A DNA stretch of 64,000 bases, taken from assembly GCF_030369675.1 (NCBI RefSeq), contig NZ_CP128477.1, positions 3,552,501 through 3,616,500 on the forward strand, given 5' to 3'. Positions 38,390-48,343 of the stretch are shown in pieces. The position numbers were made by a program, and so were the translations under genes. The notes below the pieces were generated by a model. It searched no databases. It saw only the letters and a program-made list of their open reading frames with translations, and had not been told where the DNA came from. Every line of letters begins with the position of its first letter. The stretch's first letter is position 1. The stretch comes from Peteryoungia algae (GTDB lineage Bacteria > Pseudomonadota > Alphaproteobacteria > Rhizobiales > Rhizobiaceae).

Positions 38390-38493
38390 ATGTCAGCGGA
38401 CGAGAGGAAGAGGACGGCCGGGACGGATCGAGTCCGGGCGGTCGAGAGAGAGCGCCGCCGGGCTTGTCCCTTCCGCTCTCCCGAGGTCCCCCC

Positions 38494-39816
38494 ATGAACA
38501 TTCTGTCTCCCGTGGCCCTTCCGGCCGCGCCCGTCACCCGTGCGTCCCCGATCCTCGCCGTGGCGCAGCAGCTTCTCGATTATCTCGAACGCGGCCAGCG
38601 CATCGACGCCGCGCTCCTCCGTGCAGCGATGGAAGCGGCCTTCCGCGCATCCGACACCAGCGGCGCCTGGGACTGGAAGGCGGCCTATGAGGCCTGCGAG
38701 GTCGCGACAGTCCTCTTCCTGCGCAAATACGGAAAGGCACTTTTCCGTAAGGCCGCATCTCCGGCTGCACGTCTTTCCGCTCTTGGGAAGATCGCCGGGC
38801 TCCTGCCGACGCATACGCGGCGCTCGGAAGAATCGCAGGCGCTCCAGCAGTTCTCGACGCCGGCGCCGCTCGGCCTCGCCGCAGTGGTGGCCGCCTCCAT
38901 TGCCGCTGGCGCCATCGTGCTGGAGCCCTCGGCTGGCACCGGCCTGCTCGCCGTCCTGGCCGAGATTTCAGGCGGAACGCTCCTCCTCAACGAACTGGCC
39001 GAGACCCGAGCCGATCTGCTCGCTGCGCTGTTTCCGGCCATTGCCGTCACCCGCTTCGACGCGGCCCAGATCGACGATCATCTCGCGCTGGGTGCCACCC
39101 CGTCAGTGGTGCTGATGAACCCGCCGTTCTCCGCGATGGCTAACGTCTCCGGCCGAGTGGCCGACGCCGCCTACCGCCACATCGCTTCAGCGCTGGCCCG
39201 GCTTGCCGGTGGCGGGCGGCTGGTAGCGATTACCGGTGCCAACTTCAGCCCCGAGCATCCGGCTTGGGCAGCGGCCTTCGTCCGGCTTCAGGAGCGTGGC
39301 CGCATCGTCTTCACCGCGGCCGTCGACGGCTCAGTTTATGCCAAGCACGGCACGACCATCGACACGAGGCTGACGGTCATTGACAAGCTGCCGGCCGACG
39401 ATCGGGCGGCGTTTCCCGCTTCGCCCGGCATCGCGCCGGACATCGAAACGCTGCTCGGCTGGATTGAGACGCAGGTTCCGCCGCGTCCAACTGCCACCCT
39501 CCCGTCAGTGACAACCTCGGCGTCCGCCGCGACGCCCCCCACCGTTCGCGGATACCTCGCGGGTACCGCTGCTGTACGTCCCGCCACGCCCGCGTCCATT
39601 GAGCCCGAAGGCGTCGAACTCGCCTATGAAACCGTGGACTGGACGCCCGCCGAAAACGGCCGGATCAGCGGCTCTCCGATGACAAAGGCGACATCGAGCC
39701 GCCCTCGCGATACGCCCGCGAGGGTGTCATCGAACGAAGCTTCCTCCACTCGGATCTTCACCTTCGGAATTTTCGTCGATAGGTTCTCAGGAGTTCCGGC
39801 AAGGGGCCTTGAGTAA
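38494..39816 (+). pseudogene. Truncated methylase / strawberry-notch-type helicase gene (N-terminal part)
   Basis: The first roughly 390 residues match the N-terminal methylase part of very large (about 1400 residue) element-borne proteins. A Rossmann motif, VLEPSAGTGLLAVLAE, is followed by VVLMNPPFSAMANVSG (NPPF, N6-adenine type). Similarity ends after YETVDWTPAENGR (near 39663), just before the strawberry-notch helicase region normally begins. The remaining codons are antisense to a LysR gene fragment, so the helicase half has been deleted. Start ATG 38494 after CCGAGGT. Whether the methylase stub is active is unknown. Confidence 0.75.
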
Positions 39817-40132
39817 GCGTTCCCATCAGGCCGATCCGCAAGTGCCCGTGTTGCCCGGTGTGGGACGACGCTAGTTCCTTGACCGCCCTGTGGAGATGTT
39901 CCGCTCCAACACGCGCTTCCTGAAGGAAATGGCTACCAATGGGAGTCAAGACCACCCCAGTACGGCGGCGCTCGAACAGAGCGACGCCGAGCCGCCGCTC
40001 GAGAAGCTGTACTCGGCGTGTGAGCGTAGACTGGTTGACCCCGATGGATAGTGCCGCGCGACGGAACGATCCGTGCTCCGCGGCAAGATGAGCATAACGA
40101 AGGTATCGCAGGTCAAGCGAGAGATCGGGCAC
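39660..40132 (-). pseudogene. Truncated and frameshifted LysR-type regulator
   Basis: GTG at 40132 after GGAGG. Residues 1-120 are a clear LysR winged helix (YLRYAHLAAEHGSFRRAALS, QSTLTRRVQLLERRLGVALF). The reading frame stops at 39758, but a 1-nt shift near 39765 restores the expected effector-domain start (KVKIRVEEASFDDTLAGVSR, then LDVAFVIGEP) down to about 39665. There it collides with the truncated methylase gene. Roughly the C-terminal half of a 300-residue LysR protein is missing. Confidence 0.7.
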
Positions 40133-40282
40133 TCTCGGCCCTCCGCTCCGACCTCCGCATGGTCGGCGTGAGCTTGCAGTTCATCCGACGCGATCGCCAG
40201 CCTGGGCCGCAGGTAGCCATCCAAAACCAACCTGCCGGTGAGATCCATCTATCCCCAAACCTCCTTCGGAAGCTCTCTTCCA

Positions 40283-40359
40283 TTCCTCTAAACTCCGCAT
40301 TATAACCTTTATAAGCCATTGTGTGCGACTGATTCCCTTATATAGGGAATTTAGAGGAA
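40283..40359. promoter_or_regulatory. Nested inverted repeats upstream of the HTH/hydrolase/EF-Ts-like operon
   Basis: TTCCTCTAAA (40283-40292) and TTTAGAGGAA (40350-40359) are a perfect 10-bp inverted repeat. Between them lies a second, TTCCCT (40333-40338) and AGGGAA (40344-40349), with a TATAT spacer. The region is AT-rich compared with its surroundings and lies 27 bp before the HTH gene. It is a probable operator/promoter, perhaps bound by the HTH protein itself. Confidence 0.5.
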
Positions 40360-40385
40360 CTTAAAGCCTACCAGAGGTAACAAAA

Positions 40386-40808
40386 ATGTCGGAAGAGTTC
40401 TATACGGTCGAGTTCGCCGCGGAGCAGTTGAAGCTGCATCCAAAGACCGTCCTCAAATTCATTCGTCAGGGTCAATTGCGTGCCACCAAGGTTGGTCGCC
40501 AGTATCGCATCTTGCGCTCAGACCTTGCCGCCTTGGTTGGTGATCATCGTGCGGCTCGGGGCGCGTTGCGCGAGGTTAGGTCGACCACGATCGTCGATAT
40601 CTCCAACGCGGATGCCGAGTTCGCACGGAGGATGGCGGCACTTCTGACAGGCGCCCGCAAGGCAAACGGCCGGTCTGCCGAGCCCATGAGCGTGGACGTC
40701 ACACACGATCCGGCGAACAAGCAGGTCAAGATCATCATCGTCGCCCGGCCATCGGATGCTGCCGAACTCCTGCAACTCTCCGAAGTCCTGCTGGAAGGCC
40801 GTACATGA
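40386..40808 (+). CDS. Excisionase-family HTH DNA-binding protein
   Basis: 140 residues. The N-terminal MerR/excisionase-like helix-turn-helix (YTVEFAAEQLKLHPKTVLKF, then GQLRATKVGRQYRILRSDL) is the HTH_17 pattern. The C-terminal part (about 50-140) is unassigned. AGAGG precedes the ATG. Its stop overlaps the start of the hydrolase gene (ATGA), so it heads an operon and is the likely local regulator rather than an element excisionase. Confidence 0.8.
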   Translation: MSEEFYTVEFAAEQLKLHPKTVLKFIRQGQLRATKVGRQYRILRSDLAALVGDHRAARGALREVRSTTIVDISNADAEFARRMAALLTGARKANGRSAEPMSVDVTHDPANKQVKIIIVARPSDAAELLQLSEVLLEGRT

Positions 40809-41671
40809 GTTCCGCCTTCCGAACACCAGAAGGCGCGAAGGCGGTCCGCGAGAGCTATGAGCAGCTTCTGGAGCATTGGCCGTCGCCAAGCCGTCGCCAT
40901 CTTGTGCCGACCTCAGCGGGTGAGACATTTGTGATTGAAAGCGGCCCGCTCGATGCACCAGCCGTCGTCCTGTTGCATGGCACTGCTGCGAATTCCGCCA
41001 TGTGGCTGAGCGACGTTGCCGCGTGGACCCAGCGATTCCGCGTGTTTGCTGTCGACATCATCGGCGATGCTGGTCTCAGCGCCTTTAACCGCCCAGCGCT
41101 CGATACCGACGCGCATGCGCGATGGCTAGACGAGGTTCTCTCAGCTCTTTCGATCCAGCGCACGTCGCTTGTCGGCATCTCCATGGGCGGCTGGCTCTCG
41201 CTCGACTACGCGACGCGCCGTCCTGAGCGCGTGCAGAAGCTCGCCGTCATCAACCCCGCCGGCGTCGGCGAGCCTCGGAACGTGCTCATCTGGGCGCTGC
41301 CGCTCTTGATGCTTGGCCGGTGGGGCCGCCGCAAGATGATTGAGCGGATCGCCGGCGCTCCGAGCGGTGCGCCGTCCCCGGATCAAGCGGCAGTGGCTAC
41401 TTTCCTAGAACTGATCTTCAGCCACTTCCGGCCGCGCACAGCGGCGCTCCCCCGGTTCGACGATGCCGCATTGGATCGGCTATCTATGCCTGTCCTGGCG
41501 ATCATCGGAGGTAGGGACGTCTTTATCGACGCGCCCGGCACCCGCGCGCGTCTCGAGGCGCATGTTCATGACCTGACGATGTCGTTCCTTCCAGACGCCC
41601 ATCACTTCGTACCCGGTCAGACTTCGAAGATCGAAGCATTCCTGGCGGCCAAACCGACAGCGTCAGCATAG
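40805..41671 (+). CDS. Alpha/beta-fold hydrolase
   Basis: 288 residues. Oxyanion-region motif LLHGTAANSAMW, nucleophile elbow GISMGG (Ser 126), acid in IIGGRDVF and catalytic His in DAHHFVPG complete the triad. The substrate cannot be read from the sequence; candidates include small esters or antibiotic lactones. No signal peptide. It is translationally coupled to the HTH gene and followed 11 bp later by the EF-Ts-like gene. Confidence 0.88.
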   Translation: MSSAFRTPEGAKAVRESYEQLLEHWPSPSRRHLVPTSAGETFVIESGPLDAPAVVLLHGTAANSAMWLSDVAAWTQRFRVFAVDIIGDAGLSAFNRPALDTDAHARWLDEVLSALSIQRTSLVGISMGGWLSLDYATRRPERVQKLAVINPAGVGEPRNVLIWALPLLMLGRWGRRKMIERIAGAPSGAPSPDQAAVATFLELIFSHFRPRTAALPRFDDAALDRLSMPVLAIIGGRDVFIDAPGTRARLEAHVHDLTMSFLPDAHHFVPGQTSKIEAFLAAKPTASA

Positions 41672-41681
41672 GAGCGTCGCT

Positions 41682-43004
41682 TTGAAGGAGAAGATCGATA
41701 TCAACCTCGTCAAAGCCCTTCGGAAGCGCACCGCAGCCGGAGTGGTGAGTTGCAGAGACGCGCTGATCGACACCGGTGGCGACCTCGATTCGGCAGTGAA
41801 ACTCCTGCATGAACGGCATCTCTTGCCCGCCGCCATTGAGCGCCGACCTACGGCCGAGGGGCTGATCGCCTTCCTCGTCGATGGCCGTTGCGGCGTCATC
41901 GTTGAGCTCGCTGCAGAGACAGACTTCACTGCCGTCAATCCGCTTTTTCAACAAGCAGCGCAAGCTATCGCGCGTACCACGTTCACGGTGGGAGGCGAAT
42001 TGGCCAATACGCTCGCAGCGCCGTCGCCCGATGGTCAGGGAGACATCGCAGGCTATGTGCGACGACTGGCTGCAACGTTCGGCGAGAACATTCATGTCCG
42101 GAGGGCAAGCATCCTCAGGACCGAGAATGGGTTGATCGGCGCATACGCGCACAATCCGCCGGTGCCGGGCCTTGCGAGAATGGTGGCGCTAGTGGCAATC
42201 AGCGGACAGGCCCCCGGTTTGTCTGGCAATTTAGTTGCCAAGAAGCTGGCCATGCACGTCGTCGGCGCCGCGCCGCTGTGGTCGAACGTCGATCATGTTC
42301 CGCCGTCGGTTCGCGATCAGAAGCGGTTGAGAATCGACGACGACCGTGAGCATAGCCCAGACGAACGCGACGTCAGTTCCGCCATCGAGGCACGGCTGGA
42401 GCGGTTCTACGATCAGACCGTCCTTCCTCGACAACGCTACCTGCTCGACCCCTCGATGACCGTTGCCGAGTTTCTGGCTGCCGAGGCCGGGTCTGATGCT
42501 CACATCGAGGGTTTCGTCTGTTTCCGCATCGGAGAGGACGCCGCGCACGACGCGCGTGTTGCCGAAGCTGCGGAGTTCGAATGGACCTTCGGCAACGATT
42601 GGTCTGACGAGCGCCCTTCGAAACTGACCGCCATCGGCAATGAGCGGGTCTTTGAGATCTCGCCTCATGGACCGAAGCTGCGGGACGATCGTGACGCCGT
42701 CGATCTTATCAATGCGGCATGGTCGGGCGGAGCGACCATCATCGCCCTTCCTGTGGAGCGTCTGTCGACGGATTTCTTCCCTCTCAGCACAAGGAAGGCC
42801 GGGACGATACTGCAGAAGTTCTCGAACTTCGGCACACGCGTTGCCATTGTCGGCGACATTTCCTCCGAACTCAGTGCGAGTTCGGCGCTACGCGACTTCG
42901 TCTATGAATCCAACCACCGCGGTCAGGTCGTGTTCGTTCTCGACCTGACCGCGTTGATGCAAGGATTGCGGAAATCACAGCACGACAACGGGGATACCGC
43001 ATGA
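41682..43004 (+). CDS. EF-Ts-like protein fused to a DUF4180 domain
   Basis: 440 residues. Residues 1-290 follow EF-Ts in order: UBA/TS-N domain (INLVKALRKRTAAGVVSCRD), core motif AAETDFTA (TDF at 80-82, the EF-Tu-contacting motif), KKLAMHVVGAAPLW, and FYDQTVLPRQRYLLDPSMTV. Residues about 315-440 match DUF4180 (AVDLINAAWSGGATIIALPV, TRVAIVGDISSELSASSALR, RDFVYESNHRGQVVFVLDL). It is not the housekeeping tsf, which is shorter and lies elsewhere. Start: TTG 41682 with GGAG upstream. The pairing with a hydrolase and regulator suggests a stress- or antibiotic-related role; that is inference. Confidence 0.82.
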   Translation: MKEKIDINLVKALRKRTAAGVVSCRDALIDTGGDLDSAVKLLHERHLLPAAIERRPTAEGLIAFLVDGRCGVIVELAAETDFTAVNPLFQQAAQAIARTTFTVGGELANTLAAPSPDGQGDIAGYVRRLAATFGENIHVRRASILRTENGLIGAYAHNPPVPGLARMVALVAISGQAPGLSGNLVAKKLAMHVVGAAPLWSNVDHVPPSVRDQKRLRIDDDREHSPDERDVSSAIEARLERFYDQTVLPRQRYLLDPSMTVAEFLAAEAGSDAHIEGFVCFRIGEDAAHDARVAEAAEFEWTFGNDWSDERPSKLTAIGNERVFEISPHGPKLRDDRDAVDLINAAWSGGATIIALPVERLSTDFFPLSTRKAGTILQKFSNFGTRVAIVGDISSELSASSALRDFVYESNHRGQVVFVLDLTALMQGLRKSQHDNGDTA

Positions 43005-43021
43005 AAAGCTAAGCGTCGCGA

Positions 43022-43160
43022 TCATCGGCCGAACGCTGGCAGCCAACAAGCTTTTGAAGGACCGAGAAGATCGCCAATCGCCTTTAGGTAGCCTTCCAAC
43101 GCAGCACGCCCAGTCTCAGACAGGTGAAAACTTGTAGCAGCCGACGGAAACCCGCCGATG
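43022..43160 (-). pseudogene. C-terminal remnant of a winged-helix regulator
   Basis: On the minus strand a frame ending at 43022 reads FHLSETGRAALEGYLKAIGD, the characteristic end of HTH_34-type winged-helix regulators. The upstream part shows no such similarity and no start, so only about 45 residues survive. It fills much of the gap between the EF-Ts-like gene and the alpA remnant. Confidence 0.4.
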
Positions 43161-43256
43161 TGTACGCTACAGCCCGAAAATGCCGCACGGCATTTCGAGG
43201 GGGCTTCCAGTACCGATATCTATCGCTTTCAATCGCCTTAGAGAAGGAGATTGAAA

Positions 43257-43541
43257 ATGCGAAAGACCGAAACTACCCAAATCAGGCGAACAATCCGGCG
43301 CCACCAGTGACGCGAGATGGTGCCGATGGCTGACAGCACGATTTATGAAATGGAGCAACGTGGCGAGTTCCCCCGTCGGTTCGCGCTCTCGCCACGGTGT
43401 ATTGTTTGGGACCTGGCCGAGGTCGAGGCTTGGCTGATGGTAAGGCGGGCTGCCCCGATCCGTCGAGCACAGCACCCTGACGTCACCAAGCGGAAAACCC
43501 GCCCGGTCAAAGAGCGGGATCAAGCTCCATCAAGGGCATAG
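43257..43541 (+). pseudogene. AlpA-family regulator with an in-frame stop
   Basis: From ATG 43257, with AAGGAG upstream, the frame reads basic residues (TQIRRTIRRHQ), a TGA at 43308-43310, then REMVPMADSTIYEMEQRGEF and IVWDLAEVEAWL, the normal AlpA/Prophage-CP4-57-type HTH. The stop falls where the protein should continue into its first helix (TGG to TGA is one simple explanation). A shorter product could start at ATG 43317 but would lack the N-terminal strand. AlpA proteins usually regulate the adjacent integrase and excision. Its 3' end overlaps the convergent integrase gene. Confidence 0.6.
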
Positions 43542-44763
43542 CTGGCGGCAGAAGCGTTGGGGCGTGCTTCCGACCGTCGATCCAAGCGTCCACGGTATCT
43601 GCCCACTGCTGCATCATATGCCGGCGCTGCACCTCATACTCGGCCTTGTTGTAAACGCCGCGCGATGAACGCCCGTCCTCGTGCGCCAGGCACTTTTCGA
43701 TCCAGTCGCTGTTAAAGCCCAGCTCATTTAGCAGCGTCGAGCCCGTCCGCCGCAGATCATGGACCGTGAAAGGCTCCAGCGGCAGCCCCTCCTTCTTGGC
43801 CTGTTCGACGACGGCATAGGTGACCCGATTGAAGGTCGCGCGCGACATCGGCGCGTCCGCGTCGTACCGGGACGGCAACAGATATCGGGAGTTGCCGGAG
43901 CAGGTCTTGAGCGCGATCATGATGTCCAACGTCTGTCGGCACAGGTAGACGTTGTGCGGTTTCGACCGCTTCATGCGCTCCTTCGGGATCGTCCAGACGG
44001 CGTTGTCGAAATCGATCTCGTCCCACACCGCATCCTGCAACTCACTTTTCCGGACCATGGTGAGGAGGAAAAGTTTCATGCCGAGGCGGATTGTCGGTAG
44101 CGTCGCGACATGCTCGAGCTGTTTGAACATGATGCGGATCTCGGCGGGTGAAAGCGCGCGATCCTTCGGCGTAAAGGTGGCGATCGAGGCCGGCCCAACG
44201 TCATCGGCCGGATTGGCGACCTTCTCGCCATGCAGAATGGCATAACCGTAGATCTGCTTGAGGATATCCCTAACGTGGATGGCGGTCGCAGGCGCACCCC
44301 GCTCGACGATCTTGCCGCAATGGGCGCGCAGGTCATCAGGTGTGATCTCTGTCAGAAGTCGGTTCCGCCAGACGGGCATGAGTTCGCGTTCGAAGATGGA
44401 GCGGCGCATCGCGCGGGTGCTGTCGGCCATGGTCGCGTTGGTCAGCCATTTCTCGCCGAACTGGCCGAAGCTCTTTGCTTCCTTGATCCGGCGCTTCTCC
44501 CGCTGCTTCTCGATGGCGGGGGACCGCCCCTCGGCAATCGCCCGGCGCGCATCAATGCATAGCTCTCGAGCCCTGGCGAGCGATATCCCGTCGCGGGCAT
44601 ACCTACCAAGATAGACGGTCTCCCGTCTGCCATTTAGCCGATAGTCGAGCCTGAACGAGATGGCGCCCGAGGGTGCGACGCGCACATACATGCCGTCACG
44701 ATCAGTCACCTTGTACATTTTTGCTTTTGGTTTCAAGCCCTTGAGTGCTGCATCGGTCAACAT
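43507..44763 (-). CDS. P4-type tyrosine integrase
   Basis: 418 residues. N-terminal arm-binding domain of the DUF4102 type (MLTDAALKGLKPKAKMYKVT, LDYRLNGRRETVYLGRYARD), SAM-like core-binding region, then the catalytic domain. Catalytic residues: Arg 238 (MVRKSEL), His 335 and Arg 338 (HDLRRTGS), His 361 (CLAHED) and Tyr 371 (GVYNKAEY). It integrates and excises genomic islands at an attachment site. It lies 295 bp from the 3' end of guaA, the probable target. Intact, so the island could still be mobilised if its far end survives. Confidence 0.93.
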   Translation of the reverse strand: MLTDAALKGLKPKAKMYKVTDRDGMYVRVAPSGAISFRLDYRLNGRRETVYLGRYARDGISLARARELCIDARRAIAEGRSPAIEKQREKRRIKEAKSFGQFGEKWLTNATMADSTRAMRRSIFERELMPVWRNRLLTEITPDDLRAHCGKIVERGAPATAIHVRDILKQIYGYAILHGEKVANPADDVGPASIATFTPKDRALSPAEIRIMFKQLEHVATLPTIRLGMKLFLLTMVRKSELQDAVWDEIDFDNAVWTIPKERMKRSKPHNVYLCRQTLDIMIALKTCSGNSRYLLPSRYDADAPMSRATFNRVTYAVVEQAKKEGLPLEPFTVHDLRRTGSTLLNELGFNSDWIEKCLAHEDGRSSRGVYNKAEYEVQRRHMMQQWADTVDAWIDGRKHAPTLLPPAMPLMELDPAL

Positions 44764-44780
44764 TTCGGGCCTCCTCGCGG

Positions 44781-44893
44781 AAAAGTACCGTCACGCGGTT
44801 TTTGGAGGCCAATGTCGTCGAAAACGCTTATATTTCAGCGTATTAGTTCGAAAAAAGTACCGTCACGAGCCTCGTTCCTCCTGACGGTACTTT
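44781..44893. repeat. Repeated GTACCGTCA motif between integrase and guaA
   Basis: AAAAGTACCGTCACG occurs at 44781-44795 and 44853-44867 (72 bp apart), and its inverse TGACGGTACTTT at 44882-44893. The second and third copies could fold as a 12-bp stem followed by CGTTTTT, so the unit could be a bidirectional terminator. Alternatively the three copies are arm-type integrase binding sites, which are often direct and inverted repeats beside int. From 44900 to 45057 I see no gene. Confidence 0.6.
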
Positions 44894-45057
44894 CGTTTTT
44901 GCGATTGAGCAATGGGGGCGAGGCCCGTCAGGCGGGCCGCCGGACGTGATCTATGCCTACCGATAGATGTCGATAGGTACGGAAGGGATTTATTTTTATT
45001 TTCAGTTAGTTAGATCGAAGTGCAGCGTAAATTCGGCGGCGTTTGGATAGGCCAGAA

Positions 45058-46620
<1,563 letters not shown>

Positions 46621-46696
46621 GGCGAGCCTTTAAAGAAATCGCGGCCATCTTTCAATGGCAGATTGCCCAGAGGACCGCGAATTTTTGTGCGCCTGC

Positions 46697-47335
46697 TCAG
46701 AACCAGAAGACGCCGTCTTCCAGCGCCGTCTGCAAGCCGTCGACGGCGAGTGCCAGCTTCTTGTCGATGAGATGCAGATACTGCGTCCAGTCGTCAATGT
46801 GATTGACGTCGTGGCGGCCGTCGGAAATGCCGCGCAGCCCGATCAGCGGGATGCCGAAACTCTGGCAGGCGCGCAAGATCGCGAAAGTCTCCATGTCGAC
46901 CATCTGGCCCTCGATCGACTGGTAGGCGGCACCCGAGACGACATTCGCCCCGGTGGACAGCGTGGCGGCCGGAATGCCGGGGATCCTGAGCGGCAGCTCG
47001 ACGGCAACCGGGAGATCGAGGAAGGGTGTCTTGCCCTTCTCGAAGCCGAAGGCCGAGGCATCCATGTCGCGATAGGATATAGCGGAAACCTGGTAGATCT
47101 CTGCCTGTTCGAGTGAGGCGGATCCGGCCGAGCCCAGCGACACGACGAGATCCGGCAGATCGTCGTGGCTAGAGAGGCGGGTAAGTTCTCTGGTCAGCAC
47201 CACGGCGGCCTCCACCGGTCCGACGCCGGTCATCAGCGGCGAGATGCGGGTGCGCAGAAAAACGCCGTATTCGGCGTCCGCCGCCATGACGAACAGCACT
47301 GTCTTTCCGGCGATCGGCTTCATCTCATAGGTCAT
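46697..47335 (-). CDS. 5'-methylthioadenosine/S-adenosylhomocysteine nucleosidase
   Basis: 212 residues of the PNP/UDP phosphorylase superfamily. VLFVMAADAEYG at the N-terminus, PLMTGVGPVEAA, the substrate-site region QMVDMETFAILRAC and the catalytic region LIGLRGISDGRHDV fit MTA/SAH nucleosidases, which cleave adenine from these by-products of SAM use. The start overlaps the thioesterase stop (ATGA), so the two are co-translated. A start at MKPIAGK (47323) is also possible. Confidence 0.85.
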   Translation of the reverse strand: MTYEMKPIAGKTVLFVMAADAEYGVFLRTRISPLMTGVGPVEAAVVLTRELTRLSSHDDLPDLVVSLGSAGSASLEQAEIYQVSAISYRDMDASAFGFEKGKTPFLDLPVAVELPLRIPGIPAATLSTGANVVSGAAYQSIEGQMVDMETFAILRACQSFGIPLIGLRGISDGRHDVNHIDDWTQYLHLIDKKLALAVDGLQTALEDGVFWF

Positions 47336-47781
47336 CCGGAAATCCCCTCCCGCCCGCGGATCACCATCATCGTGCTGGTCATGGAGGCAATCAGCTTGGC
47401 CGGCCCCTCGGTCAGCGCATAACCGCGACCGTCGGCGACAATGATATTGGATCCGGGCTTGGTGATTTCGCCGCGAAACAGAAAGCGCTCGCCGCGCCCC
47501 GGCGACATCAGGTTCACCTTGAACTCGATGGTGAGCAGCGAGATCTCGGGCGTGGTCACCGTGTAGGCCGCATAGCTGCAGGCGGTGTCGAGGGCAGCAG
47601 AGATTACACCTGCATGCAGAAAGCCATGTTGCTGGGTGAGTTTGGGGTCATAGGCGAGTTCAATCTCGACCACACCGGGGCTGACGCGCGACAGAGAGGC
47701 GCCCAGAGTCTCCATCGCCCCCTGGCGCGCAAAGCTCTGCCGAATGCGCGTTTCGACTGCGTCCTGATCGTAGTCCACCAT
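47332..47781 (-). CDS. PaaI-family hotdog thioesterase
   Basis: 149 residues of hotdog fold. LTQQHGFLHAGVISAALDTA is the PaaI/DUF4442-type catalytic stretch, followed by VEIELAYDPK-like and LLTIEFKVNLMSPGRG strands. Such enzymes hydrolyse acyl-CoA thioesters; the substrate is unknown. Co-transcribed with the downstream nucleosidase gene through an ATGA overlap. Confidence 0.85.
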   Translation of the reverse strand: MVDYDQDAVETRIRQSFARQGAMETLGASLSRVSPGVVEIELAYDPKLTQQHGFLHAGVISAALDTACSYAAYTVTTPEISLLTIEFKVNLMSPGRGERFLFRGEITKPGSNIIVADGRGYALTEGPAKLIASMTSTMMVIRGREGISG

Positions 47782-47851
47782 GCCTCATGTCCCTTTTCGG
47801 CGGCGAAAGTGGCATGCGCATGTGAGGCAGGCAAGCCGGTTCAGCGATTAA

Positions 47852-48304
47852 TCAGTTGAGCCAGGCAATCGACAGATTGAGCACGGTCGCAAACGCGACC
47901 CAGGCGAGATAGGGGATGAAGAGCAGCGCCGAGATCCGGTCGATCGACCTGGCCTTCGCCATGAACGCGATGATCGTCAGCAGCATGCCGGCGATGACCG
48001 CGAGCGCCAATTCCGGGTTCTCCAGGCCGAAAAAGGCTGGCGACCACATCAGGTTGAGGGCCATCTGGGCAAACCAGAGCTGCATGGCTGCCGATTTCGG
48101 GGCGCGCTGCCAGATACGCGCGCCGGCGATGCCGATCAGCACGTAGAGCGTCGTCCAGACCGGGCCGAAGAGCCACGATGGCGGGTTGAAGCCCGGCTTG
48201 TTCAGGGATTGGTACCAGTCGCCCGGCGCATTGGTGAGGCCAGCGAGGAGGCCAGCGCCGACGACGAAGCCGATGAAGAGAAAGTAGCTCAGGATCTTGG
48301 ACAT
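47852..48304 (-). CDS. tspO: TspO/MBR family protein
   Basis: About 150 residues with five predicted membrane helices. Family motifs: WYQSLNKPGFNPPSWLFGPVW near the second helix, and AQMALNLMWSPAFFGL (the WxPxFF pattern). TspO is an integral membrane sensor/transporter-like protein that binds tetrapyrroles and affects stress and porphyrin metabolism. I chose the start MSKILSYFLF (48304); three extra residues are possible. Confidence 0.92.
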   Translation of the reverse strand: MSKILSYFLFIGFVVGAGLLAGLTNAPGDWYQSLNKPGFNPPSWLFGPVWTTLYVLIGIAGARIWQRAPKSAAMQLWFAQMALNLMWSPAFFGLENPELALAVIAGMLLTIIAFMAKARSIDRISALLFIPYLAWVAFATVLNLSIAWLN

Positions 48305-48343
48305 AAACCGCATCTAGGGCGCCTCCCTGGGTTCTGCCAGCCT

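Noticed and set aside
38400..38493. Third copy of the leader RNA before the methylase gene
   Set aside because: It shares GAGGAAGAGG and GAGAGAG tracts with the ParB leader, but I could not align the conserved stems.
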